This document shows positions 32,901 through 40,148 of a stretch of DNA of 64,000 nt, one piece after another. This DNA comes from Branchiostoma lanceolatum. Its lineage: Eukaryota > Chordata > Leptocardii > Amphioxiformes > Branchiostomatidae. Every line of letters begins with the position of its first letter. Positions within the stretch are counted from its first letter, which is position 1. The position numbers and the translations under genes were made by a program. Under the pieces are notes generated by a model. It worked only from the letters and a program-made list of their open reading frames with translations. It did not search any database and was not told the DNA's origin. The stretch is from NCBI RefSeq assembly GCF_035083965.1, contig NC_089731.1:7973501-8037500 (forward strand), given 5' to 3'.

Positions 32901-35205
32901 GGGGAGGATTCTTTAATTATTTCTTTCAATTTTGAGCTGGAATGATTATGAAAAAGTCCATTCTTTAGCAGAAGTGTTAATCAATTAGTGGATATGGTTG
33001 TGGATTGGTCCATATTGTGTTGAGGTGCTACTGGAAGACTCAGTTTTGGACTGGGGTGATTCATTTTTTTAGTGCAAGTATTTTAGAATGGTCCATTGTT
33101 ATTTTGGGAGAGTCCATTTTTTGCATGGCGAGGAGTATGGCTAAACATGCTGTATTTGCTCGCAAATGTTGCCTTTCTAGTTTGATTAATCTTTATGCCT
33201 AATAGGGATGTAGAAAAACAAAAGTAAGTAATAAGATTGAAAAATTTCATGAATTGATAAAAACAAGGATAGAGAATTTTCTCTTAGAATGTCAGGGTTT
33301 CAAATTAAAAGATTATCAGTTGAAAAAAATGTGTTATAGCTTTTGCTCAGTCTGATATCTTTTACAATGATGCTAAAATGAAGTGGTTTCCCCAGGTCCC
33401 AGGTACGGGAAGGAGAGGGCGCAGGCGGAGGTGACGAGGCTGGAGAACAGGAAGGCAGAGCTGCAGGAGGAGAAGGACAAACAGCGCAACAAACGTGTCG
33501 AGCTGCGAGCCAAGAAACAGGCTCTCAAAGACAAGTTCATCACAGATCAGGTACATTTAAACATCACATAGATGTGACTGACTCTTTTCTAAACGTTTGT
33601 ATGACGCAATACAATAATTATGAGGATAATAATGATGATAATATGGAAATGTTTATTGATAAGACAATGCATCGCAACCAAAGGGCTGAATTGGGTACTT
33701 ATTTGATGTCACATTTCCTGGACATTGTTATGCAATGCTGTAGGGTTCTGTCAACTTACTGTGTAAGTAAACGACCAGAAAAGTGACTTGGAACATCGTC
33801 TTAATTTTACATTGAGTACCTTTTACGCGTTGATGGTTGCTGAATTCTTGATTGCAGAAACTTGAAGATGAAATCAAAGGTGTTAGTGAGACTCTAGTGG
33901 ACCTGGAGAAGGAATTAAAGGAGACAGAAGCCAAGCTTAGTAAAGCTCTCAAGGACTCCAACCCTTCTCCTGTATTTGGGAGGAAGGTATGTACACATAG
34001 TTGCTAGAAGTGTAAGACGTTTTGGTCATCTGTTGTTTTTGTTTTTTTTCTCTCTGTAGATACACAATATGTAGATGTGCATGTACCTTCATGCATGTCC
34101 CATAATGATTCCAATAGTATATTAGTGGTCTGTGTAGTCTTGATATAGCTGATGATATGGAATACAACATGATATTGCCTTTTAATTTTGTTTACAAAGT
34201 CCTATTTACTTGATTAAAGGATAAACAGCATCAGTGCTGTGCTGATAATTTATCATACCACAAATGTTAAACAGTCATTAGATGACATTACTCTGTTGTG
34301 ATTACTTTGTATAAATATATATTGGTCATATTCTATTTTGCTCTTACTAATGTCTTGATTTGCCTGAAAAATCATTCCAGGACTCTCCAAAGTTGGGCAA
34401 AACAACCAACAGTCCAGCAACAACATACAAGAGCTCAGCAACAGTGTCCATTGGCAAGACTGACGCTAAAAAGCAAACAACATCTTCCAGACCCAGTGTA
34501 GGAAAGAAAATTAGTACTGGTGAGCCGGTCAATTCTGCTGCGAAAGCCAGCGGACGACCGTCTTCTCCAAAGGCTGGCAAGAAGGCTGTGATGGAAAGAG
34601 CGAAGGTACTCTATTCACTCACACACTCACTCACCCACTCACTCACACACACACACTCACTCACACACTCACTCACACACTCACTCACTCACTCACTCAC
34701 TTACCCACTCACTCACTCACACACACACGCACTCACACACTCACTCACTCACTTTACCACCAATTGACTGACTCGTGCACTTACTCATTAACACACTCAC
34801 TCATTCATTCACAACCTCAATCATTCACTCATGGCATGCACTCACTCACCCGTTCATGCATTAATCTAGCTTTTCAATATGTGTGTCTGACAGAAAGTTT
34901 GTATGGCTGAGTAACAGTCAACTTCTTTCTGCCAAAGGTGTGATCATGCCCCAAGCTTATATTGGCTTCAGTCTTCAGATGGTTTTAGATGATTGCCTGG
35001 AAAGTTCTGATCAGTCTCTGCGACAGATGTAAACAGAATATGACTTGTGATATCCGTAAATCCCCATCGATGAAAACTATTATTTGACTGTTTGAGGAAA
35101 ATTATAATGAGTCTATGTGTAAATATGAAAAAGTACTTTATAAACTTCAGTTTAATATTTTCTTATGTTTACTTTCAGCAATGGGAGGCCATGGGAGGAA
35201 ACTAG
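5980..35205 (+). CDS. AFAP1: AFAP1-like actin filament-associated protein (complete, 21 exons, 965 aa)
   Basis: Coding exons: 5980-5995, 9006-9131, 9685-9710, 11932-12027, 12476-12602, 22446-22640, 23097-23171, 23337-23435, 24190-24247, 24884-25034, 25448-25621, 26063-26188, 26680-26758, 27502-27615, 28790-29019, 29573-29731, 30314-30824, 33396-33550, 33858-33986, 34381-34605, 35179-35205. All junctions are GT-AG and in phase, summing to 2898 nt. The domain order is that of AFAP1: a short helical N-terminus, an acidic/tyrosine/proline-rich region, PH1 (about residues 297-388), a basic Ser-rich linker, PH2 (about 488-598, containing WTRRWCMIKNHYLEVHK and FPLKGC), a Lys/Glu-rich insert, a coiled coil (about 788-882) and a short tail ending WEAMGGN. 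The family is known to cross-link actin and to bind Src through SH2/SH3 contacts. This protein is longer than human AFAP1, mainly through the extended tyrosine and K/E regions. A receptor gene is nested in intron 5. Confidence 0.93.
5996..9005 (+). other. AFAP1 intron 1
   Basis: Three kilobases of AT-rich intron with no supported gene. It contains one short MITE at 8202-8305. The long minus-strand frame over 5637-6203 is a by-product of the GC-rich promoter. Confidence 0.6.
8202..8305. mobile_element. Short MITE with TCCAAGCAGATGTAA ends, copy 1
   Basis: A 104-bp element whose ends are inverted copies: TCTTGTCCAAGCAGATGTAA on the left, and TAATCTCCAAGCAGATGTAA read inward from the right. It is flanked by the exact 9-bp direct repeat TAAAAGTTT (8193-8201 and 8306-8314). 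A second copy with the same end sequence and its own 9-bp duplication is at 55179-55290. The 9-bp duplication suggests a Mutator-like origin; no coding capacity. Confidence 0.85.
9006..9710 (+). CDS. AFAP1: AFAP1-like exons 2-3
   Basis: Exon 2 (9006-9131) encodes the predicted helical N-terminal segment LEDLLPGIQEYLCHQLSGEK through LLDKYKTG. Exon 3 (9685-9710) is only 26 nt (DTKRVPSIE), between acceptor catccacag and donor gtgagt. Both keep the frame. Confidence 0.85.
10822..10922 (+). pseudogene. AFAP1 exon 4, upstream copy, interrupted by an insertion
   Basis: The acceptor ...ttgaacccag is intact and the frame begins GEDDHEMYEDTLVPDKP, against GEDEMYEDTLVPDKP in the downstream copy (two extra codons). 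At TTCTTAGAGGA it is broken by a roughly 557-bp element, and the original donor (GAT|gtaaga) reappears only after the element at 11488-11496. Including this exon would read into the element and stop at 11040. It is therefore probably skipped in favour of 11932-12027. Confidence 0.8.
10920..11478. mobile_element. MITE built from iterated ACTCGGCCCA motifs
   Basis: An insertion of about 557 bp in exon 4 copy 1. Both ends carry arrays of the decamer ACTCGGCCCA: at least four in direct orientation at 10930-11010, and at least four as TGGGCCGAGT at 11393-11470. The ends are imperfect inverted repeats (GGAATGTCGGACGACTCGG and, inward from the right, GGTATCAGGACAACTCGG). The string TTCTTAGAGGA occurs on both sides (10912-10922, 11479-11489), so the target duplication is 8-11 bp, the exact length being ambiguous. 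No transposase is present. Confidence 0.85.
11932..12602 (+). CDS. AFAP1: AFAP1-like exons 4-5 (acidic tyrosine motifs)
   Basis: Exon 4 (11932-12027, 32 codons) carries DEMYEDTLVP. Exon 5 (12476-12602) carries DEYYEDTLPASS and the proline motif IPLPPIPGQ. The two motifs are clear paralogues, suggesting that this region grew by exon duplication. The proline motif is a plausible SH3 ligand, and the YED motifs are plausible phosphotyrosine/SH2 sites (inference from AFAP biology). Confidence 0.88.
12603..14631 (+). other. AFAP1 intron 5, part before the nested gene
   Basis: No coding or structural signal that I can support here. The region is AT-rich, and the 3' UTR of the minus-strand receptor gene must begin at 14631 and extend leftwards. 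Confidence 0.5.
14632..19430 (-). CDS. LRR transmembrane receptor with tyrosine-repeat tail (737 aa), nested antisense in AFAP1
   Basis: Two exons: 19430-18980 and 16394-14632, joined G|AG (Glu) in the middle of an LRR, with donor gtaaat and acceptor cccctcag; total 2214 nt. Order: signal peptide (MPRSKALVLLLLAFIHLHFVLA), a Cys-rich N-terminal cap, about four to five LRRs (LHLGDNRISSLESDTFLGL, LSLDKNAISAI, LRLTMNHLSSLP, ADLRHNRITTI), an LRRCT-like Cys cluster (LRCDENLTWFIC...C...C), a membrane segment (ILAMISAVVAPLLLVSALVG) and a long cytoplasmic tail. The tail has four PYAVAY-type motifs (the last is PYAVAC) and nine HVLYNP-type motifs. This is a type I cell-surface protein; ligand unknown. 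The tyrosine motifs do not fit canonical ITIM or ITAM spacing. Such LRR receptors are numerous in amphioxus (general knowledge). Confidence 0.9.
14640..15110 (-). repeat. 54-bp coding minisatellite (18-residue HVLYNP repeat)
   Basis: Eight full 54-bp units plus a partial ninth, each encoding SHVLYNPTHGQPESEDST or a close variant (NPAD, NPAH, one YDP). Units fall into sub-types that alternate, with a two- or three-unit higher-order pattern, which points to recent unequal exchange. Because 54 is a multiple of 3 and the unit lacks stops, several other frames are also open here; those are shadows. Confidence 0.95.
16426..16911. mobile_element. Harbinger/Tourist-like MITE, copy B, in LRR-gene intron
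   Basis: A 486-bp element with the same GGCCACACCAATTTT ends as 3941-4174 and TAA on both sides (16423-16425, 16912-16914). Its left edge is only 31 bp from the acceptor of LRR exon 2 (16394, minus strand), so the element must supply part of the branch-point region. Confidence 0.8.
16912..18979 (-). other. Intron of the LRR gene
   Basis: There is no exon-like sequence. Two diverged direct repeats of about 55 bp, both containing AAAAATTAGGTGCA and AATTTTGGGT, lie at about 17109-17160 and 18786-18845. They may be the ends or subrepeats of an old element; no transposase or reverse transcriptase is seen between them. Confidence 0.45.
19831..19884 (-). pseudogene. Relic of an LRR-receptor tail
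   Basis: On the minus strand this reads SQSTGSE..SITHILYNLSTE, matching the tail of the intact gene (SQSTGSEGDSTSHVLYNPA at about 15080-15135). The DNA also aligns, with GTTGTACAGGA.TGAG and GAACCAGTGGACTG shared. The flanks do not continue the repeat array and there is no open gene, so this is a decayed remnant of a neighbouring paralogue about 400 bp upstream of the intact gene's start codon. Confidence 0.75.
20205..20264. repeat. Perfect 19-bp stem-loop
   Basis: TTGAACACGGAAATTACTG (ending 20224) and its complement CAGTAATTTCCGTGTTCAA (20246-20264) flank a 21-nt loop. The preceding 200 bp repeat TTCACGGT/ACCGTGAA words, so this is probably the end of a fold-back element rather than a functional hairpin. 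Confidence 0.7.
20267..20481. mobile_element. MITE with TACTGTAAATGCA / GTTCGC ends
   Basis: The left end is TACTGTAAATGCAGAAATG followed by TTCGC. Read inward from the right, the end is TACTGTGGATGCATTTAGG followed by TTCGC. The interior is rich in TTCGCGG/CCGCGAA words. ATC flanks both sides, a possible 3-bp duplication. There is no coding sequence. Confidence 0.65.
21013..22394 (+). mobile_element. Helitron2-like non-autonomous element with tandem repeats (related family)
   Basis: The 5' end is TTATG followed by a perfect hairpin ATGTTTCG-CCAA-CGAAACAT. The 3' end has the inverted partner GGGCGAAACAT, then a hairpin ATTTGCT...AGCAAAT (22362-22380), ten bases, CTAG (22391-22394), and T in the flank. 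The 5' interior (TTCTTCTCCTGTCAAATCTTCAAATCG, interrupted) and 3' interior (GTTATTTTGGGA, TTGCATG.GAGGAGTATGG) are shared with the 2134-bp elements. There is no Rep/helicase. The element ends 51 bp before AFAP1 exon 6. The exact 5' boundary is uncertain by a base or two. Confidence 0.75.
21537..22300. repeat. Six-unit tandem repeat, about 127 bp per unit
   Basis: Units begin near 21537, 21664, 21792, 21919, 22046 and 22173, each containing CCCTTACCGTAAAAGCTGC, GATGTAGGTACC, AGGAAAGGTG, ATTATGCTAATGAGGACCT and CATAATTTATGCAT variants. They form the core of the Helitron-like element. Confidence 0.9.
22446..24247 (+). CDS. AFAP1: AFAP1-like exons 6-9 (proline- and tyrosine-rich region)
   Basis: Exons 22446-22640, 23097-23171, 23337-23435 and 24190-24247. 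Exon 6 is proline rich (PPLPPRFPPTP, PPRPAAPLPTP), giving several SH3-class ligands, and ends EDYEDMYEEPV. Exon 7 has DDDDEMYEEVPITP, exon 8 DDTYDIPDV, exon 9 GSYEDYDDDEE. These acidic Tyr motifs look like SH2-binding sites (YEEV and YDIP types), matching the Src-adaptor role of AFAP1. Confidence 0.9.
22842..22938. mobile_element. 97-bp near-perfect palindromic MITE
   Basis: The left arm (22842-22886, starting CACCCTCGTTGAACCAGGGC) is matched over 45 bp by the right arm (22894-22938), leaving a 7-nt loop. CCTAAAAAT precedes it (22833-22841) and follows it (22939-22947), a 9-bp target duplication; the apparent 11-bp match includes the element's own CA. Confidence 0.85.
23537..23630. repeat. 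Perfect 38-bp inverted repeat
   Basis: Arms 23537-23574 and 23593-23630 (starting AAAGTCTACATTGTAGTTGG) are exact complements around an 18-nt loop that can itself pair TAAAG/CTTTA. The origin is probably a fold-back element. A small-RNA hairpin is possible but unsupported. Confidence 0.8.
24379..24461. repeat. Two-unit tandem repeat (about 41 bp)
   Basis: ATGATTTTATTAAGTACTAC through AAGAATGAGCT occurs twice in succession inside AFAP1 intron 9. Confidence 0.85.
24884..26188 (+). CDS. AFAP1: AFAP1-like exons 10-12 (PH domain 1)
   Basis: Exons 24884-25034, 25448-25621 and 26063-26188. A Lys-rich lead (KKKGKVKKKESK) is followed by PH1: ISGVLQNKRKIGGWVKRFCAVKDSRFL, split over two exons, with the invariant C-terminal helix Trp in ADKWIKLLEEE. 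Exon 12 continues into a Gly/Ser-rich linker. Confidence 0.92.
25095..25190 (-). mobile_element. tRNA-derived SINE head
   Basis: On the minus strand there is an A-box-like TAGCCTAGCGGTTAGTGC (near 25181-25164) and a B-box-like GGTTCGATTACC (25137-25126) at tRNA-like spacing, within a sequence that folds only partly as a tRNA. It lies in AFAP1 intron 10. A functional tRNA is unlikely because acceptor-stem pairing is not evident. Confidence 0.65.
26680..27615 (+). CDS. AFAP1: AFAP1-like exons 13-14 (basic linker)
   Basis: Exons 26680-26758 (DVQDGNDSGKGGTLERHEDK) and 27502-27615 (DKKKKKKIKAGDFIVNTFGK). The KKKKKIK...FGKSKGKK pattern corresponds to the lysine-rich stretch (KVTGKKITKIISLGKKK) that precedes PH2 in vertebrate AFAP1. 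Confidence 0.88.
26936..27310 (+). mobile_element. 3' remnant of a LINE retrotransposon
   Basis: At 26946-27010 the plus strand reads VVELNLLPPSIVWLSSLDSFK and then a stop, resembling the last residues of CR1/L2-type reverse transcriptase ORFs (WN.LP..V....SL..FK). Non-coding sequence follows and ends in a short ACTTG tail (TTGACTGGACTTGACTTGAC). It is 5'-truncated and no domain is complete. Confidence 0.55.
27361..27440. repeat. (GTAT)n microsatellite
   Basis: GTAT/GTGT tetranucleotide tract in AFAP1 intron 13, ending about 60 bp before the next acceptor. Confidence 0.9.
28645..28765. repeat. Dispersed intronic repeat, copy 1
   Basis: GGGGTGTTGGAACATAGCCC, CATGTAGGGGCGTCAGAACA and ATCATACAACTGTCCCCAAA all recur in order at 29965-30065, with about 85-90% similarity judged by eye. 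The two copies lie in the introns either side of the PH2 exons. Confidence 0.8.
28790..29731 (+). CDS. AFAP1: AFAP1-like exons 15-16 (PH domain 2)
   Basis: Exons 28790-29019 and 29573-29731. PH2 begins GYLNISTTLLGDTKWTRRWC and includes FPLKGCSLKP; its C-terminal helix is ETSEDLGMWLRLLVEETGST. This matches the AFAP1 layout GYLNVLSNSRWRERWC / IPLRGCEVIPG / EDMGRWIGILLAETGS known from vertebrates. It continues YVDIEPDSKP, the counterpart of YIDVEMS. Confidence 0.95.
29368..29446. repeat. 39-bp tandem duplication
   Basis: TTTTTGGTTTTAGGTTGGTG through CCAATACACAGTAAC is repeated once with a small insertion in the second unit. Confidence 0.85.
29963..30066. repeat. Dispersed intronic repeat, copy 2
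   Basis: Partner of 28645-28765 (GGGGTGTTGGAACATAGCCC ... CATACAACTGTTCCCAAAAC). Confidence 0.8.
30314..30824 (+). CDS. AFAP1: AFAP1-like exon 17 (Lys/Glu-rich)
   Basis: A 511-nt exon starting DSIISSGEAYMDLSYPD and then highly charged (KEKTSDKTEKEEKEKKGG and similar). Such a long K/E segment is not typical of vertebrate AFAP1. It is probably disordered or a single alpha-helix. The phase joins exon 18 as G|GT. Confidence 0.9.
31047..33180 (+). mobile_element. Helitron2-like non-autonomous element, copy 1
   Basis: 2134 bp in AFAP1 intron 17. It begins TTATGTTTAGCCATA-AG-TATGGCT (5' hairpin) and has the inverted partner TATGGCTAAACAT at 33137-33149, a hairpin ATTTGC-TC-GCAAAT (33154-33167), nine bases, then CTAG (33177-33180). 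Flanking bases are A on the left and T on the right with no target duplication, as for rolling-circle transposons. Internal degenerate repeats contain GTTCGAA and TTTTGAACTGG.TGATTAT. No Rep, helicase or transposase; open frames of 84-97 codons are not recognisable. Confidence 0.85.
33396..34605 (+). CDS. AFAP1: AFAP1-like exons 18-20 (coiled coil and Ser/Lys tail)
   Basis: Exons 33396-33550, 33858-33986 and 34381-34605. The first two encode the coiled coil (RYGKERAQAEVTRLENRKAE, then KLEDEIKGVSETLVDLEKEL), equivalent to the YGKNRVEADAKRLQ region of AFAP1. The third is a Ser/Thr/Lys-rich low-complexity tail ending AVMERAK. Confidence 0.93.
34616..34858. repeat. (CACT)n microsatellite
   Basis: ACTC/ACAC tetranucleotide tract beginning 10 bp after the exon 20 donor. 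The long open frame over it is an artefact. Confidence 0.9.
35179..35205 (+). CDS. AFAP1: AFAP1-like exon 21 (C-terminus)
   Basis: Nine codons QWEAMGGN plus TAG after acceptor tttactttcag. VMERAK|QWEAMGGN is comparable to the KAKEWELKNGT end of vertebrate AFAP1, which confirms the terminal exon. Confidence 0.9.
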   Translation, partial: QWEAMGGN

Positions 35206-36480
35206 AAGTATGTTGGACCACCGCTCTAATTATTGCTGCAAGAAATAAGTTTAACTTCCTATCAACTGTATATTCATGTACCAAATCAATGAGTTGTGGA
35301 AAAATAAATTTTACTCAAGAAGTGCAACTTTTTTAATAGAATGATTTTTGATAAGTTTGTATATTTTTTACAATGCTATTGACAATGAATATCAAGATGA
35401 TTTGTATATTATATTCGCAACTGCTATGAAAAGCACAACAACATTCCAATGTGAATACATGTAGTACTTTGTACTAGATGTGTGAGTTTTAATGTAGTTA
35501 GATAGAATTCTTATTACCAATGCTTATTGATGCAAGTGGTAAAATGTTTCATTTCCATATATGATATTTTATCTAAGATGAACTGTGATGAACGATTTTG
35601 TACCAATGATTGTAGCAAAGAAAAATGATTTTATATATTATTAGGTCAATGCACATTTATGACAAAGGAAAATGTTGTTTTGCAGTTCAAATGTAAGAGT
35701 TTAGATAACATGACCAGTGTTTGTAATTTGAAATGAAGGTATAACGTTAGTAGTTTGTCATACTTAGTAATGATATAGTTGTAAAAAATACTGTCTTGTT
35801 ACATTCAACAGGAAAAACATAAGATCCAAGGTTTACCTTTGTGCAGTGTGCCACTCTACTTACATGTACTGTACATTCCCAGTCAGGGCCCCTTGCCAAA
35901 ACAGTACCATAGCTTTTATACTTGCTTATGTCGAGACCTTCCAGTCACCTTTTATACAGTTACTACAATCAATCAAAGTCTGATTATCGAGGTAAACTTT
36001 TGTGTTTAGAGGCTGACAATTATAGAGTTTCGACTTTCAAAACAACAACATCCTAATTTGGATATTTTTGGAATGTTTAGATTTCAATTTGGTACATGTA
36101 TAATGCAGTCAAAAGCAATAATTGATTCCGTTGCATTTTGTACCTTACCTTTGGATTAAAAATGAAGATGTGTTCTTGTCTTACACTTACAATTATGCAT
36201 ATTTTGCCATCAATACTAAATCACTTTTCTACTGCACAATTTCTTCATAGCTATATTTGCAAAGAAAATGTAGTAGCATTGCATAAGGGCTAAGTGTCAA
36301 TTTTACATACTGCACAATGCTTCTATAGGTATACATACTTGTATCCTGTAGCAATGCTTTCCTTTATGTTGAACCAGGTAAAAATTTCAGTATCTCAGGA
36401 TTCTGATTTATATACCGTATGAGGAGGAAGAAAATAAAATAATTTGTCTACTTTGAGAAGGCGTCATTGTCTGCAGGTTT
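35206..36480 (+). other. AFAP1 3' UTR
   Basis: AT-rich, non-coding. AATAAA signals at 35302-35307 and 36433-36438 are candidate polyadenylation sites; the second would give a 3' UTR of about 1.2 kb. Confidence 0.55.
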
Positions 36481-39072
36481 GAGTATTACAGTCCAGTACA
36501 GTAAGCCAAAACATGCGAGTTGCTCTTATTTAAGTTATTGTTTTGTGGTGAAATTGAAGTAAATAAAAGAAAGATAAAATAAGGAATCCTATTATAACGT
36601 GCTCTACGTGCATGGGAACATTTTAAATAGATTCCTGGACACTTTGACGATTGGTTCATAACACACATCAGAAGGTCACAATCAAAATACAATGGTAGAA
36701 TCTCGTAATATATCAGACATATCGTACTAGGAACTGTTGGTCTAAGGGGGAAAACAACATAATCAATCAGAATCACGATTTTGGAATACATGGTAAAGCA
36801 TATATGAAGTATGAAACTTGAAGTTTATTACACACACAATTTTATATGCACAATTTTGACATTCCATTAGCAGCATTCAACCAATTGCACAAAACCATAC
36901 CATCACATCAACGTGTCTTACATGAAATGCATCTAACGCTATTTGTTTAAAACCTAGCATCCATAGATAGAACGCCAAATCCACATGGATATACTATGAT
37001 AGTGTTCAATGTACTCACTTTTCTTCAGACTCGGTTGCCAATGACATGATATGACATTAATCGTCATTTTGCTTCAAAAACGGTCTGTCGCAATATAAGC
37101 TACGACCAACATTTGATTGAAATGTGAAAAGATTATAGAATGATGCTCTCCTGTCAACTTTTTTGCGTTACCTTCTTCCTGCGCTCCTGTTTCGGCCAAA
37201 GCCCTCCTGAAGTATCATCGAAGTCATTCAGTCCACCTTCATCATTGCAAATTCAGCCGTACAGATGGCCACTCTGACTTAATGTAGTGGATGGTATCCT
37301 CTGGACACCCCCAAAGCTGATGCGAACCCACTCACTCCCTCCTCACGCAGTCCCATAGCTTTAATAGCCAGTCGTAAGGGCAGCATAGCGTTCAGTAAAG
37401 GTTATGGCAATTTAAAAACGAAGGTTATAAAATATTGATACACAGAACACGGTATAATGAAACTAAAGCCGGTATCATTGTCTTTTCATAGGAGGTAACG
37501 TAAAAAAAAAGTTTTGTTCTTTCAACCCGGGGCCTATCAAATGGCTCCCCCAGCGGTCAAGGTTATATTGCATCCACAAGTAATCCACACACCTTACAGC
37601 ATTTATAAGGAAAATTGAATCTATGGATAAAAAGACGAACAGAAATACCTTGGATTTGTTCAACGTCTTTGTTTCACAAAATATAAGTGGAAGTTGGATG
37701 TGGTAGCCCTTGAGAACGTGACAATTTACAGGACATATACACTCGACCACTTCCATTGATAAGGAAACGTACAATTTGAGCTAATATCCGATGGTTTTCT
37801 TTGTGAAATGTCTTACATATTGTCATTCTAGCTTTTGAATGATCGCATTATCGAAAACAAAGTCAAATAAGCCTCACAAATTTAACCCCCCTTGCGAGCC
37901 TTTCGCGATTTCCCCATTCCCGAAAAGACGGAAATTTGGCAATTTGACGGTCGTCTTAGCCACTTTTCAGGATACGGTCGGGAACGGTACTGCAGATTGG
38001 GCTATGATAGGGTATATAGTCCCGCTTTTGAAATGTGAAAATGAGCAAGACAACAGGCGTAAAGCTAGCAAAACCTTTCCCGAATAGGTGCAAACACCTT
38101 TGCATGCATCTAGAATTACCTGTAAGACACTAGTAAACAAAAATGATCGATTTGTAGGCGCCGTGCCAGGAGCCCATTTGACACCATGTCCGCCCGTCGA
38201 AGCGCCACCTAGATTTATGTATGCATCACATTTTGTACGAAATTAGTAGAGTCAAGATCTGTATGGACATCATCCGTTTGACAGTGACTTTTTACTCAAT
38301 GGTGCATCTGCCTATATGGGGCAAGGGACTGTCAGAGAGGCCCGGTCATCACTCAGAAAACAGCACTATCTTTCGACGAATTCGACCCAATATCTGCTTG
38401 GAGATCTTAACCGATTTCCTATGACAACTTAGTTTTCTTCAACATGATTTTATTGCAGTATGAAACATCATTTTGTACACAAAGGTCTGGACTGATATCC
38501 TCGATGACGTCCAATTGGCAACTTGTATATACATAAATAGATATACCCTTTGTGATACGGTAGCGTAGAAATACAGAAGTTTGATTCCAAGCGAATATTC
38601 GGACTGCCACAGCATTGAGAAAACTTGTTTCTTCAATGTACTATGTACAACGTAGCATATTACAAACTGTCTAGCGTACAATAACTTTCAACGTCAAAGT
38701 TGCATGAGCCATTGACAGGCCCTTCTCTAAAGCTCTCCCTTACAAAATGACCTATATAGCTAAGGAGTAAAATTAATCATATCTAATCGGTATAGCTTTC
38801 ACAATCCTTTATTCAATACAGTTATGGAGCTAGATACATGTAGGTCCTCTATGCGTTTTTCGCGTCGCAAACTTTCGTGAGAATCAGCCGAAAGTACGTT
38901 GAGTGTTCACATAGATACCAAAGAGCGTTTATGTAGTACTACATACATATTTTCTTTTTCCGATATGTGAAATCCATCTTTGCACAAGCATAATGTGTAA
39001 TATGTATAGATAATGTCCAATTGCAACATATATCGTACAGAGAGGCGGCGGTCTCTTGTGTTTAAGCACCCC
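36481..39072 (-). other. Probable 3' UTR of the tandem-PH gene and spacer
   Basis: No coding exon seen. A minus-strand AATAAA (TTTATT at 36824-36829) lies only about 390 bp from the last AFAP1 polyadenylation candidate, so the two genes converge tightly. How far the 3' UTR extends is inference. Confidence 0.4.
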
Positions 39073-40148
39073 TTATGTCGTCGATGAGAAGTTCTTGATG
39101 AAATCTTCAAACGCCTGTTGACAGGAAGAAAAGGTAGTTCAATAATACACTTCATATGTCCCGTTTTTTTGTCTTAAAGACTTCAACTAAACAATCACGC
39201 TTTACTGTTGCGTAGGAGCAATAGTAATGAAGACATGTATTAAGGTAAACACGATTTAAAACACGATTGACACTATGTATACCTCTATCTCAGCTAGTGC
39301 GCTTGCGCTGATGCCGTCCTTCATGCCCTCCTCTCTGACGTCACGGTTGTCTGGGTCTGTGTTCGAGCGTCTTCTAGATGTGACGTCACTGTCGCCTTGG
39401 AGACCGAGTGCTTCACTTACGTCTCTGGTTTCTATAGCTGACTGGTGCTTCTTCTTTGGGTTCCTGAAAAATAAACACAACAAGATTTTTTTCCCATTCC
39501 AAATCGTTTAGAAGTGACATCTTTGATCATTAAATGTGGGAGTTAACAACTGACACAACGTAGAAACTTATTTTTCATCTATTCATCTATTCAATCTATT
39601 TCATTGATTCAGAATGTTGTTATATCATTCATGTTGACACTTGAGATTGAGATCGTGTTATTTAAAACTACCAGTCCCCACCTTGGAGATTTTGACGGAC
39701 TTGGAAGACTTGGCTCCAGCAAACTCTCGTTCCCTCCTTCTGAACTCGAGTTCTGTGCTGTTTCTACTTCAGAGCTGTCTTCTGGTTGGTCCACTCTTGT
39801 TACTCTCTCGTTTGTGATTGGTTCATCTAAGGTCCTGTGTTTCGCTGAAACAGCGGCTTGCTTTCGCAACATCAAAGGACTTGCGAGGGCGTCAAATATG
39901 CGGTTCTGGGGACGACTATGTTTGGCATCCAACGACCGGTGTTTGCGTTTTCCGAATGGGCTAGTTTTCTTGGGCGTATCCAAGGACTGCTGTTTTCTTA
40001 GGGAAACCGGGCTGCTGCTATGGTCCGACTGCTCGTCGATGCTCCTGAGGGAATGGTTTCCGAGAGAGTCACTGCGCACGCGCAGCTCCTGTTCCATAAT
40101 GCGGAGTTCGAGGTCTTTCTTGTACTCCAGACTTTGTAGCATCTCGGC
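39073..40148 (-). CDS. Tandem-PH gene exons 9-11
   Basis: Exon 9 (40148-39682) opens AEMLQSLEYKKDLELRIMEQ (end of the coiled coil) and then is Ser/Arg rich with SP and basic motifs (KKTSPFGKRKHRSLD) that suggest phospho-regulation. Exon 10 (39463-39283) is charged (RNPKKKHQSAIETRDVSEAL). Exon 11 (39114-39073) encodes AFEDFIKNFSSTT and TAA. Confidence 0.85.

Noticed and set aside
34610..34767. Extension of AFAP1 exon 20 through THSLTHSLTH codons
   Set aside because: This is microsatellite sequence after the gtactc donor. Splicing to 35179 keeps the frame and gives a family-like C-terminus.
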